A DNA stretch of 24,947 bases from a virus. The stretch is taken from the IMG/VR virus record IMGVR_UViG_3300014720_000173, positions 1 to 24,947 of that record; one strand, 5' to 3'. The notes below the pieces were generated by a model. That model did not search any database, had not been told where the DNA came from, and saw only the letters and a program-made list of their open reading frames with translations. This document shows positions 22,341-24,947 of this stretch, piece by piece. Position 1 is the first letter of the stretch; every line of letters starts with the position of its first letter. The position numbers and the translations under genes are program-made.

Positions 22341-24050
22341 ATGAGCTGGAAAAAATATTTTACACCGGTTAACACATCAGGATCATTAAGTCCTATAAGC
22401 GGCGCAATGGCCACCGGTCCTAATGCCAGTAGAACTAACTATTCCAGTTATTTGCCTGACGTTTATTCAGGTCATCCTAATCGTTTAGAACGTTACGGTC
22501 AATATGATACCATGGATTGGGACAGTGAAGTTAATGCTGCCCTTGACATCATAGCAGAATTTTGCACACAGGAAAATACAGAAAACGGAACTCCCTTTCA
22601 GGTATTTTTTAAAGAGTCCGCTACGGGCACTGAAATAAGAATTATTAAAAAATATCTACAGCAGTGGACAAAACTTAACAAGTTTCATACTAGGATATTT
22701 AAAATAGTGCGTAATGCCTTTAAGTATGGCGATGTATTCTTTGTTAGAGATCCTGAAACACAGAGTTGGTTATACGTTGATCCTGCTAAGGTAGATAAGA
22801 TTATTGTAAATGAAAGTGAAGGTAAGAAACCTGAACAATATGTTATTCGTGATTGGAACCCTAACCTAGAAAAACTTAATGCTACTGCTATACAACCTAG
22901 CAATGTGCATGGAGGTGGTAGTCAATTCGGATCAAGTTACGGCACAGGACAGGGTGGCGCTGGTGGATCACGAGGTATGGTAGGAGCATTTCCTACATCG
23001 ACAAACGCTAGTAGATTCACACAAAATCAAAATCAATATACTATAGACGCCGAACATGTAATACATCTTTCAATGAGTGAAGGACTTGATAATAACTATC
23101 CGTTCGGCAACAGTCTATTAGAAAGTATCTTTAAAGTATTCAAACAAAAAGAACTATTAGAAGATGCTATTATCATCTATCGTGTTCAACGTGCGCCAGA
23201 ACGTCGTGTATTTTACATTGATGTAGGTAATATGCCCAGTCACTTGGCCATGGCTTTTGTTGAACGTGTTAAGAATGAAGTAAATCAACGTCGTATCCCA
23301 TCCAGCACAGGCGGTTCACAGACAGTTATAGATGCTGGATACAATCCTCTAAGCATAAATGAGGATTATTTCTTCCCACAAACAGCAGAAGGCAGGGGTA
23401 GTAAGGTAGAAATTCTGCCAGGCGGAACTAACCTAGGAGAAATCGATGATCTCAAATACTTTACCAATAAGTTGTTCCGTGCTTTACGCATCCCTAGCAG
23501 TTACTTACCTACAGGCCCGGATGATGGAGGCAGCAATTTCAATGACGGAAGAGTGGGAACTGCTTATATACAAGAACTTAGGTTTAACAAATACTGCGAA
23601 CGATTACAATCTTTAATACATGAAAACTTCGATACAGAATTTAAACTGTATCTAAGGAACAAAGGTATTAATATTGATAACAATATTTTCGATGTTAAAT
23701 TTAATCCTCCACAAAACTTTGCTGCATATAGACAGGCAGAGATGGACACAGCCCGTGTTAATGTATTCGGAACACTGGTAGAAGTTCCTTTCCTAAGCAA
23801 GAGATTAGCTATGAAACGTTTCTTAGGACTATCTGCTGAAGAAATTGCTGAAAACGAAAAGATGTGGAAAGAAGAAAATGTGGATGAAGATGAAGATCTA
23901 GCAGCCAGTGCTCAGATGCGTGGCGCTGGTGTCAGTGCTAATGCCATAGGATCTGAACTAGGAGCAGCAGGTGCTAACACCGCAGAACTTCCAGGTGAAG
24001 AAGAACCTGTAGCACCTGAAGGTGGCGCTGCCGAGCAGCCTCAAATATAA
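22341..24050 (+). CDS. 20: Portal vertex protein gp20
   Basis: This 569-residue protein is the T4-type portal protein, a dodecameric ring at one capsid vertex through which DNA is packaged and ejected, and which starts prohead assembly. Recognisable parts: YGQYDTMDWDSEVNAALDII (51-70), FKYGDVFFVRD (about 127-137), the long central stretch with VIHLSMSEGLDNNYPFGNSL and KQKELLEDAIIIYRVQRAPE (about 268-289), and the catalytic-looking but structural FFPQTAEGRGSKVEILPGG. T4 gp20 has 524 residues. Residues about 185-225 are Gly/Ser-rich (GGGSQFGSSYGTGQGGAGG), a flexible insertion, and the C-terminus is acidic then Ala/Pro-rich. It begins 4 bases after the tape measure stop with no clear Shine-Dalgarno, suggesting coupling. 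Confidence 0.96.
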   Translation: MSWKKYFTPVNTSGSLSPISGAMATGPNASRTNYSSYLPDVYSGHPNRLERYGQYDTMDWDSEVNAALDIIAEFCTQENTENGTPFQVFFKESATGTEIRIIKKYLQQWTKLNKFHTRIFKIVRNAFKYGDVFFVRDPETQSWLYVDPAKVDKIIVNESEGKKPEQYVIRDWNPNLEKLNATAIQPSNVHGGGSQFGSSYGTGQGGAGGSRGMVGAFPTSTNASRFTQNQNQYTIDAEHVIHLSMSEGLDNNYPFGNSLLESIFKVFKQKELLEDAIIIYRVQRAPERRVFYIDVGNMPSHLAMAFVERVKNEVNQRRIPSSTGGSQTVIDAGYNPLSINEDYFFPQTAEGRGSKVEILPGGTNLGEIDDLKYFTNKLFRALRIPSSYLPTGPDDGGSNFNDGRVGTAYIQELRFNKYCERLQSLIHENFDTEFKLYLRNKGINIDNNIFDVKFNPPQNFAAYRQAEMDTARVNVFGTLVEVPFLSKRLAMKRFLGLSAEEIAENEKMWKEENVDEDEDLAASAQMRGAGVSANAIGSELGAAGANTAELPGEEEPVAPEGGAAEQPQI

Positions 24051-24056
24051 TAAATA
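24049..24056 (+). promoter_or_regulatory. Late promoter box predicting a start on the ATG at 24062
   Basis: AATAAATA, one mismatch from consensus, followed by TTCGT and then the ATG. With the box at -13 to -6 the start is 24062, the A of the ATG. The arrangement matches that before gp25 base for base except for the first box base and one spacer base. It overlaps the portal stop codon. Confidence 0.35.
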
Positions 24057-24061
24057 TTCGT

Positions 24062-24313
24062 ATGCTTTTGAGAGAATTTATCTACGTTAACAGAACATCA
24101 TCTGATTATTATCAAGATGATAATCGCTATTTGAGTAGCAATGACTCCGATGTATTACGTAGCGGTGATACTAGAAAGGTTCGTCTAACACTACGCATGT
24201 TAGGCGAAATACGCAGGGCCAATGAAGCACATCAAAAAGAACGTAGAGAAGAACTAGTTTTAGTAAGAAAGATGTATGCTGCTCCTCCACCCGAAGCAGC
24301 ACCTCAGATTTAA
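24062..24313 (+). CDS. Small charged head-region protein, function unknown
   Basis: This 83-residue protein lies between the portal and the gp67-like core protein. It is rich in Arg, Glu and Asp; the middle (TRKVRLTLRMLGEIRRANEA, about 36-55) should be a basic amphipathic helix followed by an acidic/basic helical stretch (KERREELVLVRKMYA) and an Ala/Pro tail. In T4 the genes after 20 are 67 and 68, both prohead core proteins, so a core or scaffold-accessory role is a reasonable guess by position. The start MLLREFI weakly echoes the T4 internal-protein leader (QEFIAE) but lacks the cleavage Glu. There is no Shine-Dalgarno; a late-box variant directly abuts the ATG. Confidence 0.65.
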   Translation: MLLREFIYVNRTSSDYYQDDNRYLSSNDSDVLRSGDTRKVRLTLRMLGEIRRANEAHQKERREELVLVRKMYAAPPPEAAPQI

Positions 24314-24457
24314 TATAAAATTTGTCAATCAGAGGTAAAACTCTGTCAACTTTAGGTCAAAATGATTCATTTTAGGCCTATTTCACATATATTATAAGAT
24401 AACTCTGTAAATATACTCGACAGCCTTGCCGCTACAGTATAAAGGAGATTAACGGAC
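24314..24457 (+). other. Intergenic leader with hairpin, palindrome and repeats before gp67-like gene
   Basis: This 144-base gap holds a hairpin CAGAG/CTCTG (24330-24345, 6-nt loop), three copies of GTCAA (24324, 24345, 24356), a 15-base interrupted palindrome AAAATGATTCATTTT (24359-24373) and two TTTAGG copies 20 bases apart (24351, 24371). A late-box variant follows at 24406. The hairpin is not followed by a U-run, so it is a poor intrinsic terminator. An operator or transcript-processing site is possible. Confidence 0.4.
24406..24413 (+). promoter_or_regulatory. Candidate late promoter for the gp67-like gene
   Basis: TGTAAATA, one mismatch from TATAAATA. Predicted start is about 24419, giving a 39-nt leader that includes the strong AAAGGAG ribosome binding site (24441-24447) 10 nt before the ATG at 24458. 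A highly expressed prohead core protein would be expected to have its own late promoter. Confidence 0.45.
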
Positions 24458-24947
24458 ATGTCTAAATTTGAACAATTATTAGACTATCTTGTAAACGAAG
24501 AAATGGATAAAGCCAACGAACTTTTCCACGAGATAGTTGTTGAAAAAAGCCGCGATATTTACGAAAACCTAATCGCAGAAGAAGAGGAAGAAGAAGTCGA
24601 TGAAGCATCCGATGAAGAAATGGATGAAGCAGCAGAAGACGACGAAGAACTAGACGAATCAGAAGAAGACATGGACGAGTCAGAAGACGAGGAAATGGAT
24701 GAGGCTGAGGAAGAAACAGACGAAGGTTATGACGAAGAAGCCGACGAAGGCATGGAAGAACTAGAAGATTCTTACATGATGGACGGCGACGATGAAATGC
24801 CTGGGGATGAAGAAACAGGTAACCTAGGCGGAGATGTCGGCGACATGGGTGATGAAATGCCTATGGATCCAGAAGAAGAAGTTAAGATGGACATTAAAGC
24901 AGCCATTGACAAACTAGAACAGGCATTCGCTGCTATGGGCGGCGATA
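24458..24947 (+). CDS. 67: Prohead core protein, gp67-like, acidic (partial)
   Basis: An open frame starts at an ATG with a strong AAAGGAG ribosome binding site and runs to the right edge (163 complete codons). The first 40 residues (MSKFEQLLDYLVNEEMDKAN, then ELFHEIVVEKSRDIYENLIA) are a helical domain resembling the start of T4 gp67, the small acidic prohead core protein that is cut into internal peptides by the gp21 protease. Residues about 42-125 are overwhelmingly Glu and Asp, with a repeating unit of the form DEEMDEA or DESEEDMDES. The last visible part (EEEVKMDIKAAIDKLEQAFA) returns to helix. T4 gp67 is only 80 residues, so this is an enlarged version. It follows the portal region as gp67 does in T4. 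The scaffold protein gp22 is a less likely alternative. Confidence 0.75.
   Translation, partial: MSKFEQLLDYLVNEEMDKANELFHEIVVEKSRDIYENLIAEEEEEEVDEASDEEMDEAAEDDEELDESEEDMDESEDEEMDEAEEETDEGYDEEADEGMEELEDSYMMDGDDEMPGDEETGNLGGDVGDMGDEMPMDPEEEVKMDIKAAIDKLEQAFAAMGGD

Noticed and set aside
24323-24349. Two minus-strand TTGACA hexamers (TGTCAA on the plus strand)
   Set aside because: No -10 element at 16-18 bases in either case, and transcription would run antisense into the portal gene.
1-24947. tRNA genes, CRISPR arrays, insertion sequences, integrase or attachment sites
   Set aside because: None found by reading; no regularly spaced repeats, no tRNA T-arm motifs and no transposase-like product.

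Overview
The window is a piece of an AT-rich, T4-type myovirus genome, most likely from a marine phage of the kind infecting SAR11/Pelagibacter or picocyanobacteria. This rests on recognisable T4-like products (gp6, gp25, gp53, gp48-type tube cap, gp55, gp47, gp46, gp26, tape measure, gp20, gp67-like) in a marine-type arrangement, and on T4-style late promoter boxes (TATAAATA and one-mismatch variants). The host cannot be fixed from this piece. No host genes, tRNA genes, integrase, insertion sequence or CRISPR array were seen.

Layout. (1) Positions 1-12297, minus strand: a tightly packed baseplate operon reading right to left: gp48-like tube cap, gp53, a large hub protein, a gp5-like spike without a visible lysozyme domain, gp25, gp6, and a giant gp7-like wedge protein that runs off the left edge. 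(2) 12298-12407: a divergent control region with a late box for the baseplate operon and a sigma70-like promoter for the plus-strand genes. (3) 12408-17850, plus strand: the late sigma factor gp55 (with an unusual N-terminal extension), the Mre11/Rad50-type recombination nuclease gp47/gp46 with a family-17 glycosyltransferase embedded between them, two small basic proteins and a GIY-YIG nuclease-like protein, with most neighbours overlapping. (4) 17851-18360: 510 bases without a credible gene, GC-rich at its left end and full of perfect inverted repeats; this is a strong candidate for a large structured RNA. (5) 18361-24947: head and tail-assembly genes: a small late protein with an internal-protein-like N-terminus (+), the tail chaperone pair gp26/gp51-like (-), then tape measure, portal gp20, a small head-region protein and an acidic gp67-like prohead core protein (+, running off the right edge).

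The two observations most worth following are: (a) a complete programmed -1 ribosomal frameshift signal at the gp26/gp51-like junction (slippery TTTTTTC in the right phase, 5-nt spacer, perfect 14-bp stem), which would make a 364-residue fusion analogous to lambda gpG/gpGT; and (b) the unassigned structured RNA candidate at about 17851-18320. Secondary points are late promoters placed so that transcription would start exactly on the ATG of two genes, a sugar transferase inside the gp47-gp46 operon, and face-to-face late promoters between gp26 and the tape measure gene.

How the genes work together: the sigma70-like promoters would allow host polymerase to make gp55 and gp46/gp47 earlier in infection; gp46/47 resects DNA for recombination-dependent replication; gp55 then redirects polymerase to the TATAAATA-type boxes that drive baseplate, tail-chaperone, tape-measure and head genes on both strands.
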